Below are positions 1 to 11,007 of a stretch of DNA of 64,000 nt, piece by piece. Position numbers and translations under genes: made by a program. The notes under the pieces were generated by a model that saw only the letters and a program-made list of their open reading frames with translations, searched no databases and was not told the DNA's origin. Each line of letters begins with the position of its first letter. Position 1 is the first letter of the stretch. This stretch comes from Carnegiea gigantea (taxonomy: Eukaryota > Streptophyta > Magnoliopsida > Caryophyllales > Cactaceae), in NCBI GenBank assembly GCA_029747015.1, contig JAKOGI010001346.1, positions 77,001 through 141,000 on the forward strand, in the 5' to 3' direction.

Positions 1-136
1 ACTAAGACGATGCTTGATCTCAAGGAATATGATATACTCCCGCATATCATTAACAAACTTAGCATTTCACTCATTGGTTATGCCTATCATCTTTTCAAGT
101 CTAACATAATCATAGCAGAAATATTTTAATATAGAC

Positions 137-140
<4 letters not shown>

Positions 141-210
<70 letters not shown>
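141..210. repeat. (ATT)n microsatellite
   Basis: This is an uninterrupted run of about 23 ATT units. Open frames that cross it encode only poly-Ile or poly-Asn and are artefacts of the repeat. Perfect trinucleotide runs of this length are usually length-polymorphic. Confidence 0.97.
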
Positions 211-211
<1 letters not shown>

Positions 212-1870
212 AGTTAAGAAGAATTGCATAAAACAAAGGGCGTATAATTGTGGATGTAATAGAATATGGTTTAAAAATATTATAACTAGTCTCAAATTCA
301 TGTGTGTCTAAGCCCATTTAAGTAAATCCCAAGCGTTATCAACAGCTTTAGCATAAAAATCCTAATACTTTAAAAGAGCATTATGTCTCACAATTCTTAC
401 CCTTATAGACTATATTTGAAATTCCTATTCTTCCCTGCAATAACTGGAATGAGCAGGAAAGAACGTAATCTACCAAAGTATCTCCAAATAATTTATACTG
501 ACATTGAGAGAAATGAAAAATAGGCATTTTCCTCTCTTGTTTTAAATCTTTTAGTTTTCAATTTTTTATTTCATTATTATTTCTTTTTGTTGGCAAGTCA
601 ATAACCCAATTTTGAATGCTCAAGTAAGCTCCAATATTGAAAATTAACAACTCCCTAGCAATGTTGCTAAAACTTTTGATAAATGAAAATTGTAAATGCA
701 TAGCCAACAGCTAACAAGTACAGGTTGCATGTATAGAAATTTCTATTTCCAAGTACAAAAGTTATCTCTAGTATTTCAAGTTAGGCAAAATGAAGTATGC
801 TAGAAAGCAAAACTAAGTGAAGGAAACGTCACAAAAAGGCTTCGCATTGTGAGTAAACTGTCGAAGACAACCAATAAATCAAGTAAAACCCACTCTTTTC
901 TAAGTCTATGCTAGCTTCCAGAGATGGCTAATCGTACCATCAAAGCTCACCCAAGCCCTCTTTCAATGGTCGAATACTAGCCTTAGTGTTTTGACCACAT
1001 GTTGTCTTAGAGTTAGCCCAATCAGGCTACATCAATAGCAACCTAGGACCTTGCTAGTATTCATACTATTTTCATGTTGAAATCTTAACTATCCTCCTTG
1101 TCTGCAATAGCAAAATTGGGCTCACCTTTCAACAGAAGTCAATCACCAAAAAACATCAATGAATGGTATTTCAAGCATTTCATCATACACTTGGTGGTCA
1201 TGAGGGGGGAAAACACTGAATTCTAGAATGAATAGATGGGTTAAGGCCTAAGCAATATCAATTAACCATCAAAAGGGCAAATTACAAGTAAAGAAACTAT
1301 TTAAATGTAATATTAGCATGAAAATACAATTAAACAAATAATTTTCTAATATAACAAATAAGCAAATAAACATGAAGACAAGAGAAAAAAGAAGAGGAAC
1401 TTATTCATAGAAACTTGAAATCTTAAATCTTCTCCATATATCTATTTAAAATAACCCTAACATAACCTAATTCATTCCCCCTAGTGGGGTTTTACCCCAT
1501 GAACCAGAAATTAGGAGAGAAAGATAGAATGAAAGATGATTTCAAAAGGTGGTAAAAGAGGATCGAAATATATGCTTGGACCCTACTGTAGTGACACAAA
1601 TTGTGCCAAGCAATATGGTGACTTATGCCCACATGCTAGAACCTAACCAAAATAATTGCAAGATGGATCTGCTTGGCAATAGTAGAATGCGCTAGGATGT
1701 TTTTCATAAACACTCCGCAACATCCTTATAGAAGTTTTATTACTTTTGCAATAGTTTATTGGCTCTAACCTTCCAATATGATGCAATTTTTAACTTGATC
1801 ATTGTGAACTCTTAATAATTGTTATATCTTACCAATAAACAAAACCCGAACAAGAAAATCCTAGAAATTG
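211..1870. other. AT-rich stretch, no gene recognised
   Basis: I see no coding signature here. Part of it (about 1340-1800) has the same composition and short shared phrases (a purine-rich leader, then a CCCTAGTGGGGTTTT-like block) as 59.85-60.1 kb. Both could be remnants of LTRs from one family, but I cannot place ends or a target-site duplication. Confidence 0.4.
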
Positions 1871-1874
1871 GCAT

Positions 1875-3569
1875 TTATTATGGGAAACATTCAGCGTGAA
1901 TGAGGGCGTCAAACACAGTATTTTGGGACCAGCAGCTTAGCCTCTTTCTATGGATGATTGCAGTGGAATTTTAGCTCAATCATAGCCCATATGGTTGAAG
2001 TTCTCAAACACAAGAAGATTGAGTAGAACTAGAAAGCTTATGCCACCTCTGAAGAGATCAAACACAAGGTTACAAGTGTTATAATTCTTACCCTTTCAAG
2101 TTTCTCTATAGTGTTTGAGTTAAGTGTGAAACCTCATATGTAAGCATAGGGGCAATTCTCTCTTAAGAATGAAAGCCATTGTCCCCTTTAGTTAGAAACT
2201 CAATGATGCCAACAGAAAGTATTCGACATATGACAGAGAGTTCTATACCAGAGAATAAGGTTTCGACCATTAAGGGGGGTGGGAAAAGAATTCATCTTAC
2301 ATTTGAACTATGAGGCTTTGAGGTTCACTTAATGGAATACAAGCTCAGAGGATAGAATAACTCTACACCTTCTAGTTCATGGTTAGACACAAATATCGCC
2401 TCTTGAATGAATGGTCAGTACACTATCTAAGAGGTGCGTTGTGCTCTCTACTGTATTTAAGGTTTCTTAGTTCTGAATGGTGTAAGAGATGTATGCTAGT
2501 GATGATGTCTTTAAATAGGTCTTTCAGAGGTGCTCATAGTATTCCCAAGAGGTATTCCATATTGAAAATGAGTTCTTATTTAAGAAAGCTAAATTATGTG
2601 TTCCAAGAGGGTGCCATAGGGAATTCTTGATTCTCATATCTATAAGGATCCTTTTCCAATCTTTTTAGACTTTAAAAGACTTGTTCCATTCGGAAAAAGA
2701 ATGATTATTAGCCTAGGATTAACAATGATACTGCACAATTTATGAGGAGCTAGTTCAATTGTAAACTAGCCAAGACCCATGTCCTTCCTAAGATCTTTAC
2801 ATACCTCTTCCTACCCACAATCTTCATGGGAAGATGGGAGTGTAGAATTCATCACTAACTTTCTAAGGATCTAAAGGAATAAAGAGTCTGTCGTGGTGGT
2901 GGAGCATAGATTCTTTAAGATGGGATATTCATTCCTCACCATACCACCCATGATGCAACCCTACTTGCTGAACTCTCTGCTAAAGACATTATGAGGCTCA
3001 ACAGCATACCCAAAGGTATGGTTTTGGATCTAAACAATAAGTTCATGAGCCACTTGGCTTATTTTGTGGAAGAAAATGAGAAATCACCTCAAGTTTAGGA
3101 CCTCTTGCCACCTTCAACTAGATTCATAAACCAACGTGATTAATATGGCCTTGGGTGCTGCAAGTAAGGTCCTTGTGAAGAAGAATGCTAAAGGGTGGGA
3201 TAAGCTTGTTTGTCATGCCAAGCTTAATTCAGTAGAGCACCAAGTAGGGCCATGAGATTATGTCCTTTCTAAGTTCTATATGGCTACAACTTGTTCCCTT
3301 TCCTAATTGGGCCAAGTTTAGTTGTGATGCAAGAAAACAATTGAGAAAATAGAATCGCTCCATGCAAGGTGAGGGCAAGAATTAAGAGGTTGACTTATCA
3401 AGCCCGCACCAACAAGCATATTAAAGATGTCCAGTTCAAGTATGGAGACCTAGTGTTGATTCATCTAAGGAAGGAGAGATTTCTAAGCAAAAGGAAGTCC
3501 AAGCTACTCTTGACATCATATGTCCCTTTTAAATCCTTAAGAAGGTTGGTGTTTGCACCAAATTTTTGA
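1875..3569 (+). pseudogene. Fossil Ty3/gypsy chromovirus pol (RT end, RNase H, integrase)
   Basis: Conceptual translation across frames follows the order of a plant chromovirus polyprotein. A segment near 1.94-2.0 kb (SLASFYG...FSSIIAHMVEVLKHKK) matches the thumb end of reverse transcriptase. About 2.2-2.4 kb matches RNase H (a REFY/RELY-like block, then a GKEFILHxxYEALRF-like block). About 2.9-3.1 kb matches the integrase core. The longest intact piece, 3369-3569, reads HARVRARIKRLTYQARTN and KYGDLVLIHLRKERF, the GPY/F-proximal C-terminal region typical of del/Tekay-like elements. Many stops and frame changes interrupt it, and no protease or gag is seen. It is an old 5'-truncated relic, with no active-site set intact. 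The lineage assignment is from memory of family motifs. Confidence 0.75.
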
Positions 3570-4396
3570 TAGTTTTACTTTACTTTTGTAGCAAATTTTT
3601 ATCAAAATAAATATTAAATTAGAGCTTTAATCTGGTATATTTTATTTATGCGTGTCAAGAACAACAACTAAAAATTAAAAAAAGATGGAAATTTGAAGAA
3701 CTAGGTTGTAGTAAGCATTTAAACAATATAGGAGAAGATCTGTTTCCTCTCTAAATAAATTCGAACTTTTAAAAAGAATTACATAAATAAAACCCAAAAA
3801 CTCCCCCTAAAGCCTCATGTGCCCTTTGGCCCCAAATATTTTCTCTCTATATATCTTTTATCTTTTGTCTTTTCTGCTTCATTATCACTCTAAGACACTA
3901 TGCCCCTGACTCTACTAGCATACCAACACAACCAGAATAACCCATTATCAGAGTAATAATATTATAATCCCTAACTTATCTATCTACATATGCTAAGATA
4001 TAATTGTGCTAGCGAATCAAGTGGCTAGCGTGTTTGATGAACAATGAATTTTCCTTATTGGGATAAGCATTTGTCCAAATCTAATACTTCTTATAGTAAT
4101 GAAAATCACTTGATACGTATTGTGTATTTAAATTATGCATTAACAAATATTTGGTCCTTCTCATGCTAAGCATTTCTTAACAAATTTACATCTTATCTCA
4201 AGACTTGATTAATTTTTTTTAAAATGTGTCACATGCTTGAGTTATGAGTTCTTTTACCATATGATATAATTTTATAATATAAAATTACAATGTGATATGT
4301 ACTAATAAACATTTCCTCCATGTTGTGTGAAGCATTATTTAAACAACTCTACAAAATTCATTTCTATTGCTTGTGAGCAATCATTTCATATAGTGG
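3570..4396. other. AT-rich stretch after the pol relic, nothing recognised
   Basis: This could be the 3' untranslated part of the chromovirus relic just upstream, but I found no polypurine tract or LTR start. No open frame here resembles a protein family. Confidence 0.4.
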
Positions 4397-7000
4397 TTGT
4401 AACGCCCCTACTTACTAAATCCTTGATTGGTAATAATCATTCTTCAAAGCAAAAACTAGCAATGGCAAAACATCTTTAGTTGGGACACTACTAATGTTCC
4501 CCTACAGGAGCAAGAGTAGGAAATGCATTTCATAAAATTTCTTAATTAAATAATTAGTTATACAGTTCAAAAAACTCCCTTTTTTAAAAGGGTTAAACTT
4601 GAACTTAAGAGTCTTCATGAACATTATTAAAATACTTGAATTCTTATGCCCTTAATTTTGGAAGGCATAGCAAACTTAGAAAAATCTCATAAAGAAAACT
4701 TTAATTCTAAACATCATTCTCATAAATTTAATTCCAACTTAGAGGGTACTTAGCATGATAATAAATCTTCTTCTCCCATGCTTGTTTAGATACATATTCA
4801 AATAACACTTAATTCCTAAAACATTGCAACTTGAAGAAAACTTAGTCTTAAAACGTATGAAACAAGATATAGTCTTTGAAAGTATAAAATCATAAGATAG
4901 ACTTGGTTATTTGATAGGTTTGGATGCATGCAAGAGCCTCATTAGACTAGCACGCATATATAAAAGCATAATTGCACATAATAGAAATCTAAATGCTCAC
5001 ATCTTTGGGCCAACATCCATGGTGTCCTTCCCTTATCTAGGTGGTTAGGCTTTCTCACCTAAAAACCAAATACGCAGAATAATTTCGAAGAATAAGATGA
5101 TGGCTCCATATGTCTACCCCCATAATGTCAATTTTAATTTTTATAAGATCAGTGAGCACTCGTGATAATGTTAACTTCAGTTTATTTTAAAATGGATAAG
5201 GGAGGGGATTTCATTGGATCTTTCTTTGTATTTCTTTGTTAAAAACATAAATTGAATGCCATGATATGATCTTATGAAATTTGAGGAGTGCTCTCAAGCC
5301 CGTCATTCATCATTCTTTGCTTAAATAATAACGTTCTTGTTCCATTAACTTAAACATTCAAATAAAGATGTATGGGCAATAGACGTACCTTTACTAGCTT
5401 ATCTTAAAATTCTTTTCAGTTAAACTATAACTTTTTGGATTAGGGAACTTTCCTTGTTTGGATATTTATGTCTAAGCGACTCGCTCTATACTCATAACTA
5501 GCTTTTCTTAAAATTCTTTTCAGTTAAACTTTAACTTTTTGGATCAGGGAACTTTCCTTGTTTGGATATTTATGTCTAAGCGACTCGCTCTATACTCATT
5601 CAAATAATTGCAAGCTTCGCTTGCTAGTTATTAGCTCTCTTTTAGCTAATTCAACTTAAGACTTCTTTCTTAGACTTCAACTACCTTCTTTGAAAGAACC
5701 TTTAGTTTACAAGCCCAAAAAGGTTTCTCTTAACTTGAAGTGCAACCCATTATCCAAAAATAATCATTACATGAAGGCTCTACTAACTTGCTTCTTTTAG
5801 GACTTTCTTTAATAAGATGATTTTTCCCTTTTGGAAGATATCCGATGAAACCATTATTTGCCTTTTTAAAATCTTCTAACCAAAGCTTTTTTAATAAAAT
5901 TCTTTTCAAATGACTTAAAGGATTATTCTTTCATATTCCAACATTTTTCAAAAAGCAGTTTTTTCTTTGAAGTGGAAATAGTAAGTTAAGGGAAGTCATT
6001 TTTAAAGAAAACACATTTCGCTCATCTTTGCATTTCTAAAACATGATCCTTACATTTTCCCCTTAGTCTGAGCTATGTAGGCACAAAATACAATAGCATC
6101 TATCACATAAAAATTCATAAATTGTTCAGGATCCCAAACAATATCTTCATAAAATAAACTTTACAATTCTTAACTTTAGCTTTCTACAATCATATAACCT
6201 AAATATGTATAATTTTTACTTGACTTCAGCAACTCAAGTACCTAGCTAACTCAAGACAAGAAAAACATAAACATCATTTTAATTTAATTTTTTATAATCC
6301 AATTCTATTATCTTTTCCACATAATTCCTTTACTTTACCCTTCTAATTAAATTCCTCACCTTGACACCCGAATTTTTAAAGTATTCACACTTAACATTTA
6401 GTCATGGATACAACTGCATTGTCAATTTGAAATTTGAATCACAAAATTAGATTCAAACTTTTGTCATAATCAAGCAACCAAGAGTTTAATATTACCGTCA
6501 TCCTCTTTTTTCCTCTTTTAGGTTTTCATAATTTTGCTTTGAAAGACAACTTTTCAACTTGCTAATCATAAATCGTCATAATCAATTTGAGATATGAATG
6601 TCCATGCTTATTGATCTTCCAGCAAAACCCAAAACTAAACTTTTGACTATATCAATCCCATTTTCATTCTTTAAACACTTAAATTAAATTAAATTCCACA
6701 TTTGTACACAAAAGATTTAACAAAGGAGAAAGTGGGTAGAATTCGAATGGGATGGATAAAGCCTAGAATTATACCTCAAGTGTTAAAATTCCCAAAACAA
6801 CAAGTAGATGAGGAAGAGGGGTGGTGGTCATCTATAGTGATGACGATGATGGATGGCAGGTGACGGCCATACTGGTGGTAGCAGTAAGGGGAAGGAAGGG
6901 GAAAAGAAAGAAAGAGAGAAAGACAAGAGTGAAAAGATGTTTTTGGAGTGGTATATAGAAAAGGCTTATTAATGGGTTTTGGTGATTCTAAGGGCATGCT
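4397..7000 (-). mobile_element. Probable chromovirus-type LTR, reverse orientation (outer end not placed)
   Basis: It begins TGTAACGCCCCTAC at 4397, which is the reverse complement of the ...GGGGCGTTACA end common in plant Tekay/del-like LTRs. A minus-strand TATA-like box (TATATAGA on + at 6952-6959) followed by a purine/pyrimidine-biased leader (about 6776-6950) fits an LTR promoter running toward lower coordinates. The U3 end, expected as CA on the + strand above about 7.0 kb, could not be fixed, and I found no target duplication. The orientation is opposite to the pol relic at 1.9-3.6 kb, so the two are probably unrelated. Confidence 0.35.
5393..5600. repeat. 104-bp tandem duplication (two copies)
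   Basis: Copies lie at 5393-5496 and 5497-5600. They differ at only about 4 positions (for example TTATC/TTTTC, ATAAC/TTAAC, TTAGG/TCAGG). Both end in the same ...GCGACTCGCTCTATACTCAT phrase. It lies inside the probable minus-strand LTR, and the low divergence implies a fairly recent duplication. Confidence 0.95.
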
Positions 7001-7706
7001 TTGGAATCCATTTAAGTAGCTTTTTCGTCATTCTCTTCTCCCAAAACAACCAATCCCCATGCTAGCAAATCTACCTCCAAATCTTTTTGACCTTTGCTAA
7101 GTAATCTTACCTGCTTCTTTCATTTTCCCTCCTTAATTAAATTACTCCTCAGTCCTTGCAGTATTTTTCTTACCACCATAATGCCCTTAATCCCTCATAA
7201 AAATTTAGATTCTTTGTCAAGTCCTCATTTCAATAAATTTTCCATTGCTAATTCCTAAATCTTTAATAATTCAGTGCTTCATTTTCCCTAAGAGTTCCTC
7301 CATTTATTTACATTTTCAATTTTACCACAATTAGAAGGAAACTTTTCTAGAAAATAATATTCTTCCTTCCTCCTCTTAGTTCTTGTGAGGAGTCTAACCA
7401 ACCCAGATTGATTTTTTCTTAGCTCACGGCATCCATACTGCATAATGCATTATTTATTCTTTTCTTTTTCTTAGTCAACACCAAGTCTCTTAGGAGAGCC
7501 ATTGAAGCTAAAAAAATATTTATAGCCAACCTTACATAATCAATCTATGTACAAAGAGTATAATGGATTTCAATTTAAGCTCTTAAGAGTATAATGAAGA
7601 TTAAGATGATGACTTAAATACTTATGTTGCGTGTTATAATCTTTTGTCTGCAGCTGGGGTCTGTATATATGATCTTCATTCTCCAAGTGGACCGATATAG
7701 CTGAAT
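7001..7706. other. No gene; possible continuation of LTR U3
   Basis: AT-rich sequence without a coding signal. If the 4397 LTR is real, its U3 should extend into this stretch up to the solo LTR that starts at 7712. I see no other feature. Confidence 0.3.
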
Positions 7707-7711
7707 GATGC
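7707..7711. repeat. Left target-site duplication of the solo LTR (GATGC)
   Basis: Pairs with GATGT at 9456-9460. Four of five bases match, the difference being one transition, as expected for an old insertion. Confidence 0.75.
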
Positions 7712-9455
7712 CAGAGACACTTAAAAATGACATCTTATTTTTAATTGCACAATGATGAAAATTATACCTCAACTTATGTACCTAGAGGCCTAGCAAAGTA
7801 ATCCTTGAATTCAAACCCAAAAGGCTAATAGAGCCCAAGAAACCCCAATAGGCCCAAATTAACAATGTTCGGTGCCTAGTTGAGATACACTCTAGGGAAT
7901 ATAAGATTATTAAGTATAGGCATCAACATTATTCATTGAATAAACTTTCTAATGATATATTATGCATTAAATTCTGATAAGCAATGACAAAGATACAAGT
8001 CGAATATTTGGACTTGTCTTTAAAATGACACTTGTTCACTATTTTTCATATATATTGTTCCACACTTATCTAAATATTATGAAATTACTTCTGTTAGAAA
8101 TTATACTCAATAAGCTTTCAAGAAAAACGGAATCAATGAAGGTGAAGGTCAGACATGAAAGTTATAGCTAAAACAAATTGGGCTATTTGCAGCCCAACCC
8201 AAGAACCCTAGTGGGTTCCTATCTCTAAGAGCTAGGTTGAGTCCTCTAGATGGAAACCTAGCTGAGGTCCCCTTCTCTGAGTCTTTTTCTGCTAAATGGG
8301 CTTAATTAACTAGAATTCTAGGTTGATTACTTTATTAAGACCAATTAATTAAAATTCTAGCTGAATTAGTACACTTATTTAGATTAACCTTAATGAGACT
8401 GGGATTAGGTCTCCTATTTCTAAACTGATTCAAACTATCTGCTCAACCACTATAAATAAGAGGCCATCCCTAAGGGTTATAGGCATGGAATTGGAGGGAT
8501 TAGGCATTTGTTAGAGACATCAAAACATGTTAAAATATTAAGAAGAGCAAAGCATCAAAAATTGAGGAGAGAAATACTCTGCACATTGAAGGTAGAGAAT
8601 TGGATTAACCATTGCAAGACGTCACTCTACTGGGTTTCAAGGTAAATTAGATGTGTTATTCTGAGGGTAAAAACCTCTATCTTTCCCCTACTGCTATACT
8701 CTATTTCTCTTTTGTGATTTTTCATTTTAAATTATCAAAGATGTAATCTTTAAGTAGTTACACATCCGATTTACTTTAGTTTTTGTTTGCATTGGACTAA
8801 AGTTTGTACCTTTTGTATGGTTATATGTATTATTCTAATTGGTTACATGGATGTATGTTAATATGATTAAGTTTTAATTTTCTACATTGATTAGTAGAGG
8901 TTGTCAGTGATGATGGATGGCGATAGGGTGCACTCCATCACATCACCATACATTCGCCCCCGAATCTAGAACCTTGGCTCCAAACCAAGGGGCCAGGATG
9001 GGTCCTCCCACTTGGGATTACTCGGGCCTATCTCCTTTTGAAACAGCATCACTTTGTCCCTTCAGTGTCCATATTGATTTGATTTGGTTCGAACGATGTC
9101 ACAGTTTGTAAGTTTTCCTAAAAACTCACTAGCAACTCTATTTAGCTAAAGATTAATTCTTTATTAATTTAGTCTGACATATGTTTATGTACTGCTAGCA
9201 AAAGGAAAATAGAATGGGATATAGGCAGTAGAATCTACCTAGACCATAATCAGGGTACCTAATCTAACCGCAGAACTCACTATTGGATCCTAGATTGGGC
9301 CTACACTCATAAACCTATAGCCCAGTTCTGCCTGGCTAGCAATAAAAAAAGATAAAAAATAATTACATTACATCTTCTGGAAAAACATGAAAGTACCTAG
9401 CAATGAGCGCTAGTCATTTGTGGGGGACCGTACCCTAGGGAGGTGGATCCTTACG
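7712..9455 (+). mobile_element. Solo LTR of a Tat/Retand-like Ty3/gypsy family
   Basis: This 1744-bp segment is the inverted homologue of the LTRs at 25323-27154 and 33039-34366. All three share the ACTTAAAAATGACATC-like U3 start, the TATA box, the region around CATTGGACTAAAGTTTGTACC and the end AGGTGGATCCTTAC. Here it is flanked by GATGC (7707-7711) and GATGT (9456-9460), a 5-bp target duplication with one mismatch, and no internal region is attached. It is therefore a solo LTR left by LTR-LTR recombination. The canonical terminal TG and CA are mutated (CA at the left, CG at the right). Confidence 0.85.
8451..8458 (+). promoter_or_regulatory. TATA box of the solo LTR
   Basis: TATAAATA follows CAACCAC and precedes AGAGGCC. 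The same box occurs in both homologous LTRs on the minus strand (26421-26427 and 34138-34144), so conservation among copies supports it. It fixes the transcriptional orientation of the family and separates U3 from R/U5. Confidence 0.75.
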
Positions 9456-9460
9456 GATGT
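9456..9460. repeat. Right target-site duplication of the solo LTR (GATGT)
   Basis: Immediately follows the last LTR base and pairs with GATGC at 7707-7711. Confidence 0.75.
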
Positions 9461-10414
9461 AGCCATCAAAATGTATCGAATATTATGTGGATTCTCCTCT
9501 CTAATGGCTAGCAGCTAGTTCAAGCTCCTTAACACTTCCTCCTTGTCTCAAGATCTACAACACCCAGTCTTGGCTTCATTTATCTGGGGGAGGCAAATTT
9601 TTAGCCTTTATTAATTGTCTTAGTCATTACTTTCTTCATTTGATAAGGCAAGCTAAGCTCTTTCAAGCGTTGACATCGATAACTAGCCGTTTTAGGCATG
9701 GTTGACTATTGGTTGCTTTTGCATGAAGTACTTCTTAGGCCTTTCCTTATTTGTAATATATTTGAAATATCTTTCTATGCTTTCAAAACAATACTCATAA
9801 TGTAGTGAAAGCCATAAATTCATCTTGCTTTTTTTAATGTTGAATAGCTGAAAAGTGGCAAGATAATAAACTAATTAAATTAAAAATTAGTTCAATTAAG
9901 CATACAAGATAATTCACCAACTTTTAAGGGCAATTCACATAGCCAAATTGTAGACAAGGTAAGAACATATTCATCCAAGAACTTATGCTACATTATGCTT
10001 ACAAACAAAATGCATGTTTCTTATGAAAATAATAACTACACTTACTATACAAATTCCCGACTCAACGAAATTCCACTAAGTGTCATAAACTATATTCAAA
10101 GTCCATTCTAAGTGGTTGACTCTTTGTGACACTAACATGACTCAACTTCTAACATGCTTACCAAATTCCTTCACTGTGATAGTTTAAGATGCTGAATTGC
10201 TGCTTTAAGCAACCAAGCATACAATGACTTAAGGGACTTGATGTCAAGTTACCAATGATCACTTAAGTATATGAGTAATGCCATAATAATTTGTCATGTC
10301 CAATTTAATGGCCCATAATAATAACTTTTGTTCCATCATAGCAAATGTTCCCTGAACTCAAAAGTTATGCAAGTATATAACACATTTAGCTGGAGCACAT
10401 TGAGGGACCCTTCA
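9461..10414 (-). mobile_element. Possible LTR of a Ty1/copia-like element, reverse orientation
   Basis: At 10415-10432 the minus strand reads ATCAAAAAAAGGGGAGAT, the kind of polypurine tract that precedes the 3' LTR in many plant copia elements. The next minus-strand bases are TGAAGGGTCC, a plausible LTR start. The stretch below it has no coding signal, and I could not find the other LTR end, a second copy or a target duplication. It is a guess from one motif. Confidence 0.25.
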
Positions 10415-10836
10415 ATCTCCCCTTTTTTTGATGAAAGGCCACATTTGTTATCAAGTAATATTGTATGATATGCAACCAAGTTCATGAGGCATTTTGTCCC
10501 CCTAAATCATTAGTAAGAAATGCAATTATGCTCATAATATATAATCCCCTTTTAGTCATGTCAAATATGCATTTTTTAAGCATGTATGAATTGCATCTTA
10601 GATGACACGCATTTAACTAAGACATTAGATCTTTTTCCTACCCTTTGTCGTATTAATATGACATAATCTAAGCATGATAAAGATCAAAATCATCATTGAA
10701 TTTTATGATTATAAAGCATGTAATTCATTGAAGTTCAAGAAGCTAAGAGAAAAATTATATTCTTTCATGATATACTAAGTTATCATGTAGGGAAAAAAAA
10801 ACATTCATTACTCTATAGAATCACGTAGGGATAATA

Positions 10837-11007
10837 TCATGAAAGGCAATCATGATTTGGCATCTTGGCAGAATTAGGTTCTTTGGAGGTGGCAGTGTCT
10901 TCCTGCTTCTCCTCTGGTTTCTCTACTTTCTCAGGCTTCTTCTCTTTTTTTTCCTTCTTCTTCTTGTGTTTTGTTCCCTCTTTCTCATTATTCTCTTTCT
11001 CCTTCAT
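10837..11007 (-). CDS. Small Lys/Glu-rich ORF, unrecognised
   Basis: A 56-codon minus-strand frame opens with ATG and closes with TGA. It is almost wholly Lys, Glu, Pro and Asn (for example KEKKEKKPEKVEKPEEKQED) and then ends in a short ordinary tail. Charged low-complexity frames of this sort occur in retroelement gag leaders and at the ends of nuclear proteins, but they also arise by chance in purine-rich DNA. No domain, signal peptide or neighbour supports a function. Confidence 0.2.
   Translation of the reverse strand: MKEKENNEKEGTKHKKKKEKKEKKPEKVEKPEEKQEDTATSKEPNSAKMPNHDCLS

Noticed and set aside
110..317. Minus-strand frames rich in Ile or Asn
   Set aside because: They are translations of the (ATT)n microsatellite and carry no other signal.
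9084..9110. GGTTCGAAC considered as a tRNA B box
   Set aside because: No A box or stems at the right distance, and it lies inside the solo LTR.
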